Below, in pieces: positions 23,740-34,198 of a stretch of 64,000 nucleotides of DNA. A program made the translations under genes and the position numbers. This stretch comes from Auanema rhodensis. Taxonomy: Eukaryota; Nematoda; Chromadorea; Rhabditida; Rhabditidae. Under the pieces are notes generated by a model. That model was not told where the DNA came from. It saw only the letters and a program-made list of their open reading frames with translations, and ran no database searches. Location: the NCBI GenBank assembly GCA_964057225.1, contig OZ059899.1, forward strand, positions 12,808,001 through 12,872,000. Direction: 5' to 3'. Position 1 is the stretch's first letter. Each line of letters starts with the position of its first letter.

Positions 23740-25800
23740 GCTGGAGCTCAACCAACTCAAACATATCCTACTGCTGCCCAAACAACCTATCCCGGTTTGT
23801 TATCATCCTAATGGTCATTTATTCGTTATAATATTTTCAGGACAACCAGCCCAACCAGCCTACCCACAGGCTCCAGCTCAACCAGCATACCCACCAGCCA
23901 ACTCAGGATATTCATCCAACACTTATTCCCAGGGACAAACTTATGTTCCACCAGCGACCTCTGCTTCAAGCAATCAACCTGCATATCCACAATCTGGTTA
24001 TCCATCCCAGGCTCAAACTTCATATGGACAAGCTGAAATATCTGGAAGTCACCTCTCATCCGGCCAAGGACAAGTTCCTCCAACTGCTGGACTTCCAGCA
24101 CAGCCAGCACAACCAGCTCAACCACAATCAAATTATCAAAATGCAGCATTGTCTCAAGTTTACAGTTCATACTCCCAAGGACAAGCTACACCACCACCCA
24201 AACCTCAGGTACTACATTCTTCAAATTCAGTTTGTTGTTTTCCCCGTTCATTCAAGTTAACAAGTCTTTTACCGTTATTTCACCTTGTTAAATCTAACAG
24301 AATGTTGTTTGATGTGATCCTATCCTTCAGGTTGTCACCTATAGTGGGCCAGGCAGCTGGGGAACTACTGCAGCTCCTACTCCAGTACAAGCTGCTGTAC
24401 ATCCACATCAACCAGTTCAACAGGGTGTTCAACCTCATCCTTCCGCTCAAACTGGTCTTCAACCACATCCATCCGCTTCCAGCTATTCATCAGGCCTTCC
24501 ACAGAATATGCGTCCAGCCGTAGAGGCTGTACGTCCACAATCCTCTTACAGCACTCATGTTGCTCAACCAGCATTTCCAAGTCCTGGCGCCTCATCTGAA
24601 CTTGATCGCAACAGCATTGGAGAATCTGGAGGATTTGTCAGTGGAGGAGATCAGGTAGGGTATTATCTCCAATATTGTGTATGCGTTCAAACCTTGTATT
24701 GCTCCAATTTGTTCCCTTGGGATTGCTCGTTGTCATGCATTTTCGACCCCCCGGGCAGTATATTAGACTTCCCCAAAGACAAAAAAAACTGGAAAGCAGT
24801 TTACATCTCAACTTAAAAATTCCATTTTCTGAGAAAAAACAACAATAACACTAATGGGATTAATGTTCTCAGCAACTTATAGACTGAAAATGAATATGGA
24901 TATGAAACATTTGGATCTGTGGCTACCAATCCACCACCAGTGTACACAGCTCCACCAACCACACGTCCATCTCCAAAACCCACCCGCCCACCAACCAGGT
25001 AAGCTTTAGTTTAAGGACTTATTTGAATATATCGGTGATGTATTAGACCTCCTACCACAACTACTCCTCGTCCAAGTACTCCTCGTCCTACTAAGGCACC
25101 AAATGCAGCAGCAGGCACTTCTGTTCAAGCACTAACCCAACAAGTTTGTGTTAAAAACTGCTCATCATTTTATGATTTTAATAATTCTTAGGTTAAAAAA
25201 CTTCCTGCCGTATTATATATCGATTCCCGCAATCCAAAGGCTAAGGAAACCGAAACTTTATTAAGAGATACATACGGATTACCCTTAGTAGCATTCTATG
25301 TCGATAAGGTAAATATGATAAAGCACGATACAGTCGCCTCATTGGCTCAGGGGCAGAGCGTCTGTCTAGTAAACAGAAGGTCGCTGGTTCGATTCCAGCA
25401 TGAGGCATTCTTTTTTCTGCGCAAAGTTTATTTTGAAACTAGAAAAACAGCTTGCTAAACAGCACGACAGGACAAAGTCTATTGAAATTGAATGATTTTT
25501 ATTTTCTTTCTAATAAACTTTTATTTATTTAACAGATTGAACGTCCGAAGATTGTTGAGAGACATCTACAGCAGTTGACTGCCCACAAGGGACTTCCATA
25601 TTTGTTCATTTGTGGAACTTTCATCGGAGGTACTTTACTATCAAGCTGACTTTAAACAGTACGCTTATTACAACCTCAATTTAGGCGATCAGCACATTGA
25701 GAATTATCACAAGAACGGTCAAATTCCACAACTTGTTGAGTACGTGTGTGGTGATGAGAAGAAAAAGAAGAAAACGAATGTACGAACCCTACATAACTAA
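19257..25800 (+). CDS. Secreted Q/A/P/Y-rich (prion-like) protein with C-terminal, cysteine-less glutaredoxin-like domain
   Basis: Thirteen exons: 19257-19311, 20368-20418, 22436-22641, 22719-22877, 22985-23080, 23125-23794, 23841-24208, 24331-24654, 24883-24998, 25047-25143, 25192-25308, 25536-25629 and 25685-25800, totalling 2469 nt for 822 residues. Residues 1-19 are a signal peptide (LVSLLLLLLPNVFG). Residues about 36-680 are low complexity: Gln/Ala/Tyr/Pro-rich, with YAQQ/TYAPQ-like repeats and a polyglutamine run. A Pro/Thr stretch (RPPTTTTPRPSTPRPTKAP) acts as a linker. The last 110 residues have a glutaredoxin fold pattern: LPAVLYIDSRNPKAKETETL, then GLPYLFICGTFIGGDQHIEN. Catalytic CPYC is replaced by RNPK and the TVP loop by GLP, so ordinary dithiol or monothiol glutaredoxin activity is unlikely. 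Function unknown; secretion is inferred. A tRNA gene sits in the intron between exons 11 and 12. Confidence 0.9.
21090..21545. other. Coding-like island of higher GC inside the 2-kb intron of the glutaredoxin-domain gene
   Basis: Plus strand: an acidic stretch (EEEDDDDVDNDHDDDDENEE) continues in frame to CETNNVYVDVAGQITSFNV and a stop. A +1 frame then reads ATFAIPYQQHWFCHYRVVVM and AVVHYIDDNDIVLIPQFAPF to a stop near 21531. Minus strand: an uninterrupted 89-codon frame (21541-21272) starts at an ATG. No frame joins cleanly and I recognise no domain. It may be an unrecognised nested exon, a small pseudogene or a compositional artefact. Confidence 0.3.
23694..23739 (+). repeat. (CAA)n coding polyglutamine run
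   Basis: About 15 consecutive Gln codons, nearly all CAA, within exon 6 of the glutaredoxin-domain gene. Length polymorphism is likely. Confidence 0.9.
25336..25407 (+). tRNA. tRNA-Thr (anticodon AGT)
   Basis: A 72-nt cloverleaf including the discriminator base. The acceptor stem GCCTCAT pairs with ATGAGGC, the D stem is GCTC/GAGC, and the anticodon stem TCTGT/ACAGA encloses the loop CTAGTAA (anticodon AGT). The T arm GCTGG-TTCGATT-CCAGC is perfect. The discriminator is A and CCA is not encoded. There is no tRNA intron. The gene lies in sense orientation inside the intron between exons 11 and 12 (25309-25535) of the glutaredoxin-domain gene. The A34 wobble base would be expected to become inosine. 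Confidence 0.95.
25408..25417 (+). terminator. RNA polymerase III T-run terminator of the tRNA
   Basis: TTCTTTTTT directly follows the tRNA discriminator base, the standard Pol III stop signal. Confidence 0.85.
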
Positions 25801-27138
25801 AGGAAATTGATAACAACAATCATCATTTTTTTTGTCTTTTCTCCCTCATAACTTCCCATTTGTTTTATTTATTTTTTTTGGAAGAAACACATATTAACTC
25901 GTAAGTAATCAGAGGCAAGAAGGTAACACAGCTTGATGTTGGAGATAGAAAGGAATCGAAGTATTATCATTCCTCTCCAGTAGTTGTTGCTTCTCCTTTT
26001 CCATTCTTTCTGGCCTGTCCTTCTTGATTGCTTCCATCTCTACTGTCTCTCTCTCACTCTCTCTCTCTATGGTGAACCTGTCGTTTCATGCTCAAAAGAT
26101 TCATATTTCGTTTTTTTTTCCAAGCTTCTGGTTCCTTACTTATAATACATATAGAGCATATAATATAGTCTATATTATGCGTTATAGTTTGAATGATCAG
26201 ATATTATTTATAATTATTTATTTATTTAAAAGAATTATAAGAAAAAAACGATGTTTTCAACATATTTACTATATATATATACATATATATATATATATAG
26301 AAAGATAGATAGATCTAGTTATCTATCTATATTATGCCACATTCGAATATTATATGATTTTTTTCTTATATAATATAATATAAGATTATATATTGAAAAA
26401 GGGAATTTTGTTTATTCTGTTTATGTATCTGTTGCGTGACAAACTAGCTAGGGCTATGCCTATAGGCTTCTCTTCCCGTTCATCGACTTCTAGATTCGTC
26501 TGACACATCCTTATTCTCTTCTTCTTCACCCCTTTTTCAATATTTTGTCTTTCATTTCATCCGTCTTTTCCGTCTTCATCTTCTTCTTCTTTTTGTCCAT
26601 TTCTATTCATCTTATATACTATATGTATAATGTCTAGTTAATATGTGTATAGTTAATGATATATTTTATTTTAAAAATATATATACATATAATTGATTGA
26701 CATAATAAGTTAGTTATGTATATTTGAATAGTTAACGTTTAAATATTTCTTTATATCATCATTCATATATGATCTGCTGAATATTGTTGTCTCAAAGAGA
26801 TGTTGAAATAAATTATTTCAAATATTATTTTATTTTAAACTATTATTATTATTATCTGGAATTATATTTTCTATAATATTTCTACATATACTTCAATCTA
26901 TTCACCTATTTTGCTATTTACTTTATAATTTCTTCACTTTACTACTATATGATGTGACTAACTTCATAGATTATACTCTTTACTTTCGCTCATTCACCCC
27001 CCCCCCTTCTCTCTCCCCCACTTCAACCAGTTACATCTGCTTTTTCTCATTTCTCTCTGTATTCCTGCTTCATATCGCACTATCGCAAAGTCAAATCGAA
27101 TCACACAGAGAGACATACACAGATAGAGCGAGAGAGAA

Positions 27139-27320
27139 TGTTCATTTTGATTATAATCCCAATGGTTCTGCCCGAATATGGCTCAGCTAATGCTGCTGAT
27201 GGTGTGAAGGCCATGTTGGTCATGAACACAGAGTTCAACGAGTCATCATAATACCGTCTCGCCTGGCTGCAGCTACGGGGTGCCTCGGACATGCCACCTG
27301 CTCTGCGACATCGAACATGA
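27139..27320. other. GC-richer patch with short open frames on both strands
   Basis: Plus strand: a 37-codon frame from 27139 starting MFILIIIPMVLPEYGSANA, resembling a signal peptide, followed by AADGVKAMLVMNTEFN and a stop. Minus strand: an overlapping frame of about 60 codons with NSVFMTNMAFTPSAALAEPY. Neither has a recognised domain. The patch stands out against AT-rich surroundings and could be an exon or small peptide gene. Confidence 0.22.
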
Positions 27321-28643
27321 GGATAATCCGTCTTTTCACTACTAATATGTTTCTGATCATTATCTTGTTAGTAAAACTAACAACTTATTGATGATATAAG
27401 CTTTTGCCTTTAATTTGTATGAAAGAAAGAAGAAAAAGAATAGTGATTATAGCAAAATCTTCATGTTGCAAGTACATATTTATATTTTTGTAAATGATAA
27501 TTATTTTATATTATTGAATAACTTGCTAATTTTATTCAAGTATAATATAATATATATATTATTTAATTTTTATATATTATTTATATAATATTAGTAAATC
27601 AATTTAAACGGTGATACATATGTTTTTTTTTCTTCTTAAAAAACAATTTATTAGAAAGTAAAGACATATTATTAATAATTTCTAATATATTATATAATAT
27701 AATTATAATTATAATTATATATCTACGTATATATATATTATATATAGTTTGCAAATGTATTATAATGCACAATGAGCACAGCCTCTCTCTCTCTCTCTTA
27801 TACAACCGTTTGGAAATACGTTTGATTTGAATTCACGCGTGAGCTGCAAATGTACGTGAAACACGAGTTTATGCTAATCCAGTTAATTCTCATTCCTTTT
27901 TCTTGTTTTTTTCCTTTGACAACTAAAAATAATGAGAATAGGTTTACAACGTCATTCAGAAGAATCTATCTTGTTTTGTTAAAAAATATTTTGTTTTGAA
28001 AAAGAAAAAGCATTTTATTATTTGTAATGGTTAAGGCTTAACATAATAGTTTAAGAGCTAATCCAGTGATTTTTCTAAATTTGTAAAGAATTAAGAATGA
28101 AACAGACAATACAGCATTGTCTTTACAATGAATATTCATCATTTTCTATAGCTTGAACAAAGTTTGTACTTGAATTACTTCAATTACTATGGGAATGACT
28201 TTTAATCCTGACCGATTTGTCTTGTCACGTAATGTCAAGTACTTCCGTTAATTCCATATTTCGACTGATGTAACTAGATTGTGTATTGCATCACATGAAT
28301 TTTGAATAGAAAAGGTGCGAATAATGAGTTATATAGGATGTCGTTGAACAGTACCATGTCCCACCTGTCTGGGGCCAAATCATCAGGTTGGAGTCATGAC
28401 ATGAACCAAGATAACGACTAAAGAGAATAGAAGCAAATCTGGAGTTATATCTGCTTGCCTTCTGCCTCTTCATATCATCTTCTCTCTCTCTCTCCTTTTC
28501 TTGGATGTATGTCCTATTCTATACCTAACCCTCCTAGTAAGCGCAAAACCTGCTAATCCTGTTAATTGCGTCATTATTATCTTATATAATAACAATATGT
28601 ATTATACATATCTTATATTGTATAAAGAGCAGTGAACATTCAT

Positions 28644-28670
28644 ATAATTTCATTTTTTAAATGAAATTAT
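28644..28670. repeat. Perfect 12-bp inverted repeat with 3-nt loop
   Basis: ATAATTTCATTT, loop TTT, AAATGAAATTAT. The AT-rich hairpin is too short for a microRNA precursor. Confidence 0.7.
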
Positions 28671-29430
28671 TAATTTACTTCATAAACTTCCTTAATTTTG
28701 TAAGAAAAATAGAGAAGCATAATGGGCTGCAGCACATACTCGTAGATATAGTTAAACATATAAAATTAACTAAATTATAACTATAATTAGTATAATTAAT
28801 CCAGTTTATATCATTTACTCTTATAATTCTTTTTTTCTTCTTCTTTTTAAATTAAAATTAGAAATAAGAATTTCATTTATTACTGTTATCTTTTTTTTGC
28901 TATTTAGTTTTCTTTTTCTTTTGTTTTATCAATCAAATAATTAAAAACCAAATAATGTTGAGATATAATCAAACCTACGTTTGAATATTTAGCTTGCTGT
29001 CCCTTAATTTTCCACTTTTTCACAGTTTCTTGTGAGAAAGGTGAGGAGGAAAAAAGAGAACATATGAATGAAATGATGAGAAAGATCAGTGAATGACGAC
29101 GTCAACAATAACGATGATGACAACGTCTCATCGTCTGAAGCCCCTTATTCGGCACATTTAAGCGATTTCACACATTGACAGATGCATCTTTCACATTTAC
29201 CGATTACACTGTACATGAATTGATATCACTGCGGGACATCAAACAGTCTTAAATCAACTAGTTCAATGAGCATGTTAATGAGCAAAAACTAGTCCAAAGC
29301 CTACATGATGGTTGTAAGAAATTGTAATAAGATTCTACCGTAATATTAAAAAGATTCATTACAGTTTGTGTATCATATTCACAGCTTTAAATAGAAAATA
29401 TGTGTAAATGTGAAGGGAAAGAGAATAACT

Positions 29431-29476
29431 GAAAGAGATAGATAGAGAGAGAGTGAGATAGAGAGAGAGATAGAAA

Positions 29477-29510
<34 letters not shown>

Positions 29511-29522
29511 TAGAGAGAGAAA
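29431..29522. repeat. (GA)n-rich tract, about 90 bp
   Basis: GA run with regular T and AA interruptions, 440 nt downstream of the bHLH stop codon. Confidence 0.9.
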
Positions 29523-29964
29523 AGCGTCATATAGTTCATGTTGCTATGTTTGTAAAATAAAAACATAATATTCATGTAATAAACTTTATTTTCAACAGAT
29601 TACTTGTATACTTGTATTGAGATAAGTGCGCACAATAGGGTGAGAGTGAGAGGGTGTGAGATTCAAATGATGAAAACGACGTCAAACTTATGAATATATG
29701 AGAATGAAATTGTCCCTTAGGGAGTAGAGCACGAAAGACGTGAATGAGAACATGAATATGTAGTTGTGAGTGCAAAAACCCGTTAATTATGAGGGAAGGA
29801 TAGCTAGCAAGAAAAGCTAAATCTAGGCTATATTTTAGTGGACGAAGCATAAGTAAGATGTCAATTTGAGTAAACTTCATGAAGTAATATTAGATGATGT
29901 TAGATGCTAAATGAAGGAAACAAAGCGAAAAACTAGGAAATGCATGTGAAAAAGAGGAAAAAAG

Positions 29965-31095
29965 CTAATAAGATTCCTTTTTCATGTTGGGACCAGATAT
30001 GCTGGATGAAACAGGCGTTCCTGAGCTCACACATCCAATGCATAAGCATGGCTGTCCGAAAAGTTTTAGACAATGAACTAATGGAAAATTCAATATTGGG
30101 ACTAGAGCAGGGCCTGTATGAGCTTGAACTGTACCAGGAGTGGGAAGCTGCGTGGTTGTCATAGCGGAGACATAAGCGGAGTTCAAGGCTGAGGATGGAG
30201 CAGAGTTCAAAGGCTTGGGAACGAGGTTCTCCATTTGCTCTACGCTAAGCATAGCTTTTTCACAAATCATTGGAGCTGTTCGTTGGTTGGATGACAAGTT
30301 ATTAGGTGCTGATGGAGAAATCTTCACTGGAAAATTGTCTTTCGAAGAAGTGGTCGTTGGAGCCGGTGTAGGTACAGAGGTTACAGATGGCACAGACGAT
30401 GTAACCACGCGTCTAAGTTCGCTCACTTCTTTCTGCAAACGTTGATTCTCCTTCGTTAGCTGTCGAATCCTATAGAAGAGATATGAATGTAAAATTGATA
30501 GAGGAACAAGATGTACCAGTTAGATGCAAGCATGATCGTACTGATTTTGCTTAGCCGTCGCGAGTTTGCTTCTTGCCCGTACGGTAAACAGTTACGAAGT
30601 TCTTCGTGGGCATCATTCAAGTCATGCATACGACGTCTTTCACGAGAATTGATGGAAGTTCTCAATAGATTCTGTTCCTAAAAGTACACATTGCCAGAGA
30701 AATCATAAAAAAATCAAGAAGAAAGATAAAAAATTAAATTGTGGGAAAATGATGAATTTCATGACTTTCCTGACTCACCTCGTCATTCAATCCGATCATT
30801 TTACTTCGTGATTCACCCATATTTCTCTTCTTGCGAACATATGGCTCCATTTCCTCGTCAGCTAGTGAAGCCTGAAATTATCAAACAGTTTATTGAGAAT
30901 TTCATAATTAGAAAGATTATAAGTAGCAGCACCTACCATTCGATTCGCTCCAGGTGACACACTGCTGCTGCTGCTCATATCTAACGCTATCAGACTGTCT
31001 GCAGTAGATGATTCTAAGTCGACTGCCGCTGTTGTCGCTGTCGTAGTCACCGGTCTCAAGATTATCTGAGAAGTGACTGTGACTGACCGATGCAT
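29965..31095 (-). CDS. bHLH transcription factor, Olig / bHLHe22-like (nematode hlh-17/31/32 group)
   Basis: Four exons: 31095-30937, 30871-30779, 30677-30517 and 30469-29965, totalling 918 nt for 305 residues. The bHLH spans residues about 90-138. The basic region is LRTSINSRERRRMHDLNDA, with the E-box-reading Glu in NSRERRRM; then HEELRNCLPYGQEANSRRL and SKISTIMLASNWI. INSRERRRMHDLNDA and KLSKIxTLLLAxNYI-like helix 2 are hallmarks of the Olig/bHLHe22 group, which in C. elegans contains the glial factors hlh-17, hlh-31 and hlh-32. The HLH is followed directly by a charged heptad stretch (LTKENQRLQKEVSELRR). The N terminus is Ser/Thr-rich and the C-terminal 140 residues are Pro/Ser/Thr-rich without a known domain. 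An intron splits helix 2 at the Trp codon. Nuclear, DNA-binding. I cannot say which of the three C. elegans paralogues it matches best. Confidence 0.92.
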
Positions 31096-32465
31096 GTCAT
31101 TGCCGTCTTGAGGCGACCCGTAGAGTTGAGTAGGAGGCGGCCAGATGAACCCCGCCCTACCGTATACGGTATTGAAGAAGAGAACGGCCTTCTGATATCC
31201 AAAAAGGTATATGTCGACGCATAAATAGGTAATTTTTTACTAATACGTATAACTATCTAGATATATATATATAGAAAAAACATTGTAAAAAGCTAATTAA
31301 ACTAATAATAAGCAGTTTAACTATATATACTTCTAATTTCAATCATTTTTTTACTTTTATTGTTGTAATTAAGTTAACAATTTCAATCTTTGATGTGTGG
31401 TGTGGAGACGTCAAAACGTCCCAAAACTAGCTTAATCTCTCTCGTATACCGGTTCGAAATGAAAAAAAGTGTGGGTGAGGTAGCCATGAATTCTAACATT
31501 ATCATATTCTAGTCCGATTATTGATAGTCAGCCCTTTTTTAGTGTTTGAAAATGAAGAAAATGGAGAGAACGACCATTCAATGTACAATGTACAGATGGT
31601 GAGAGTCGTATTGTAATGGAAAACGTAGGGCAACATTGACTCATATTCTTTTCAAAGTTGTGCGGAATGTTTTTTTGCTCTTTCGAATTTAAAGTTTCCT
31701 TTCATCTTGTCATTATTATTACAATTATTCAGCTGGATTCCATCATTGTTGACTGTTTTGATGAAAATATATTCTTCATATCAATCTAATACACGGATCA
31801 TCGTCGAGAATATGAAAAATTATCTGAGATCTATCTCTGATCAGTAGTAGAAAATAGACGGGAAGATAGAAAGAAAAGAGGGGGAGGAGAGAAAGAAGAA
31901 AAAGCATTGAGATATGAACCCTTTGACCCTAGCTTACTGATGATTTAGTACATTACAAGGTGTATTAAAGAAAGAAAAAAGAAAGACAGAAAAGATGAGA
32001 GCACAAACGGCTAAGGGAGAGCACAACGGAGAGAAGAATGAAGAACACAGCAGGCATCTTCTACTTCTAATATGCAGAGGCTGTCATTTGTCCATCTGAC
32101 AGCCCATTGTTGTTTTTGACCATAATGATCGCTTTCTCAGCAATCATCACTCTCCAATGAACCCAACTTAAAGAACAAATGGGTCGCAGAAAAGGCAATA
32201 TAGTGAGATATTGAATGAGTTTGAGTTTTTGAGATGGAGTTCAATGTCATATTATCGTCTAACCCTGAATCAAGAGCATTAATGAAGCCTTTTCTCCCAT
32301 AAAATAGTCCAAGGATCAAAGTTTTAAATATATCTATTAACATAATACACGCATTGAATAGTCAGCATAGTATACGCATAGTTTAAACTAGCAACATAAC
32401 AACAAAGTTATACGAAAAGCTGTTGTCTGGGCAACAAGTTTTGAAGTTATACTTCGCTTTTCGTA
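31096..32465. other. Intergenic region upstream of the bHLH gene and downstream of NAXE
   Basis: AT-rich with purine-rich patches near 31860-31890 and 31960-32040. No supported gene: the minus-strand frame at 32137-32343 shows no domain and is not flanked by splice sites. It probably carries bHLH regulatory sequence and the NAXE 3' end. Confidence 0.45.
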
Positions 32466-34198
32466 TCATTCTAGCTTTATTATTTGGTCAGCTTTTGGGT
32501 AAACAGGCAGTAAAAGTTGATAATCCGCAATCAGCTGTTTTGGTACAAATCGCCCTCCCACGTAGTGAGGTCCTGTCCAATTCTTTACACACATCTTCGG
32601 AGCCGTCAGCGAGATGATTCCGTGCGGTTTTATTGAAACCCCTTCTGATGGAGCACCTTTCTCCACATCCCATCCTGCAAAACATAAGAGAATATGACGA
32701 ATGAAATATTAAAAAAACGAGGTTTCGTTATTTCCTGCTAGTAGTTTGTCTCATTTTCAGCTCATTCTCAGGATACAACATGCTGTTCGTTATTATCCTT
32801 CTCTGTTTCTCTTTCTTCTTCTCTCCTTCTCTTCCTCTTTCTCTTATCCGTCCGGTTAGTTATTGCACAGCAGACGAAAAACATAAAACCACTGACTCAA
32901 TTAACTTATTAGCGTCTGCTATTTCATAATATCTATTAAAGGTTAACAGTCAGTGGGTGTTCCGTCTTTTCAATTCTTTCCTTTATAAGGTAATAATACA
33001 CAGATTAGTCAATTACTTGACCGATCATAGTAGTCCTTAAGACAATTGGTCAACGTCTGTCGAACACTTGTGGATCACGTGGATGAATGAAATATTGCAG
33101 TCAATATCCACAGATATATGCACTTCTCTTACTTATTCAGGCTCTATACTCAGCTATTAATAAAATGAAAAAATGAACCTGATGGAATGTCTATACAGAA
33201 GCAATAAACTTCAGATTCTACCACTTTCTGTATGATTTCCCCGTAAGGCTCACGCACTGGTGGCTTGAAAGAGAATCCAAATAAGGCATCTACAACCAGG
33301 CTGAAAGAGTTCAAAGATGGAAGAGTAGTATCTACAGGGATCTCTGGAATATATATAATGCAGACATGGAAGAAAATCTAATTGAATCAAGATGAGAATA
33401 GGAAGTGAAGACGTACCCATCTGTTGGCACTGAAGAACCAACGATTTCATCAGATCATTCCTCGATTCTTTAGGGTAACAGATATATGGTTCAAAACCCT
33501 GAAAAATATTTATTCAATATATTAGTCGACGAATGAAGAAAATGACTACTCAATTCACAGGTAAAATCAAGGAACTTACAAAAAACTTGAGATGCCTTGC
33601 ACAAACGAAGCCATCTCCTCCATTATTTCCAGGACCACATAGTATTAGAACTTTACCTTAAAAAGGGAAAGTGCGAACTGACCGAAATGAATCAAGGGTA
33701 CCAAAACTTTAACATAACTCAGGTGATTACATGCCGTTGTGGAATATCAATAAGCCTCTTTAAATCATTATTCAAAATGCAGATAACACTAGATGGCATG
33801 CTCTCCGACATATTTCCATCAATACGACTCGGTATTTTCTATTTCGTCACAACAAATGTATCTCATTGATGCAAGATTTTCATTTTCATACCTTTCCGAA
33901 CAAACTATCATATTTCTATTGTATTCGGAATTAAATCCTTTCTACTTATTAAGTTTTACTTTTTAAATTAGACTATTAAAAACCTTTAGGATATTGAGCG
34001 TGAACAGCTTTAGCACAAGCCAGACCAGCCAATTCCATAAGTTGCTCCACTTTAAAGCCATATGTGGTAAACAAATCTTCATCAATTTTTGCAGCGATTT
34101 CTTGGCTAAAATTTCAAAAATAATTAAATCCTTTTTGGTCGCTAGCAGCCTTTGTACCTTAAATAGCCGACATCTTTGCGACTGAAAACAGATACCAT
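32466..34198 (-). CDS. NAXE: NAD(P)H-hydrate epimerase (YjeF_N / APOA1BP family)
   Basis: The enzyme epimerises the damaged R form of hydrated NAD(P)H so that the partner dehydratase can repair it. Six exons: 34198-34158, 34105-33984, 33656-33580, 33498-33417, 33343-33179 and 32674-32466, totalling 696 nt for 231 residues, the usual YjeF_N length without a long presequence. Readable motifs: [20 protein letters not shown], the nucleotide-binding loop [20 protein letters not shown], the conserved Asp in [22 protein letters not shown], and the C-terminal HYVGGRFVP-like segment ending [13 protein letters not shown]. The start Met gives [17 protein letters not shown]. The second intron has a weak donor (GTTTTT). 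The intron before the last exon is about 500 nt and holds the next longest run of CT-rich sequence. Subcellular location (cytosol or mitochondrion) is not evident. Confidence 0.95.

Larger units (their letters stand above)
25801..29964. other. AT-rich gene-poor region between two convergent genes
   Basis: Contains the 3' untranslated part of the glutaredoxin-domain gene, strongly AT-rich stretches (26130-26400, 26620-26900, 27480-27770), short CT/GA tracts and a 12-bp inverted repeat near 28644. Apart from a small GC-richer patch near 27.2 kb, no coding-like sequence was found. Frames at 28291 and 29572 on the minus strand lack domains and splice context. Confidence 0.5.

Noticed and set aside
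23077-24595. Several long open frames on both strands across the Q/A-rich exons
   Set aside because: Shadow frames of the repetitive coding sequence. Only one frame has in-phase exons through the signal peptide and glutaredoxin-like domain.
29572-29880. Minus-strand 102-codon frame
   Set aside because: AT-rich Leu/Ser/His-rich translation running toward a GA tract. No recognised family and no flanking exons.
29965-30445. Plus-strand frames at 29940-30164 and 30215-30445
   Set aside because: Antisense to the last exon of the bHLH gene, with no splice context or domain of their own.
32423-32685. Plus-strand 64-codon frame and a second minus-strand frame
   Set aside because: Overlap the last NAXE exon, whose correct frame carries conserved YjeF_N sequence.
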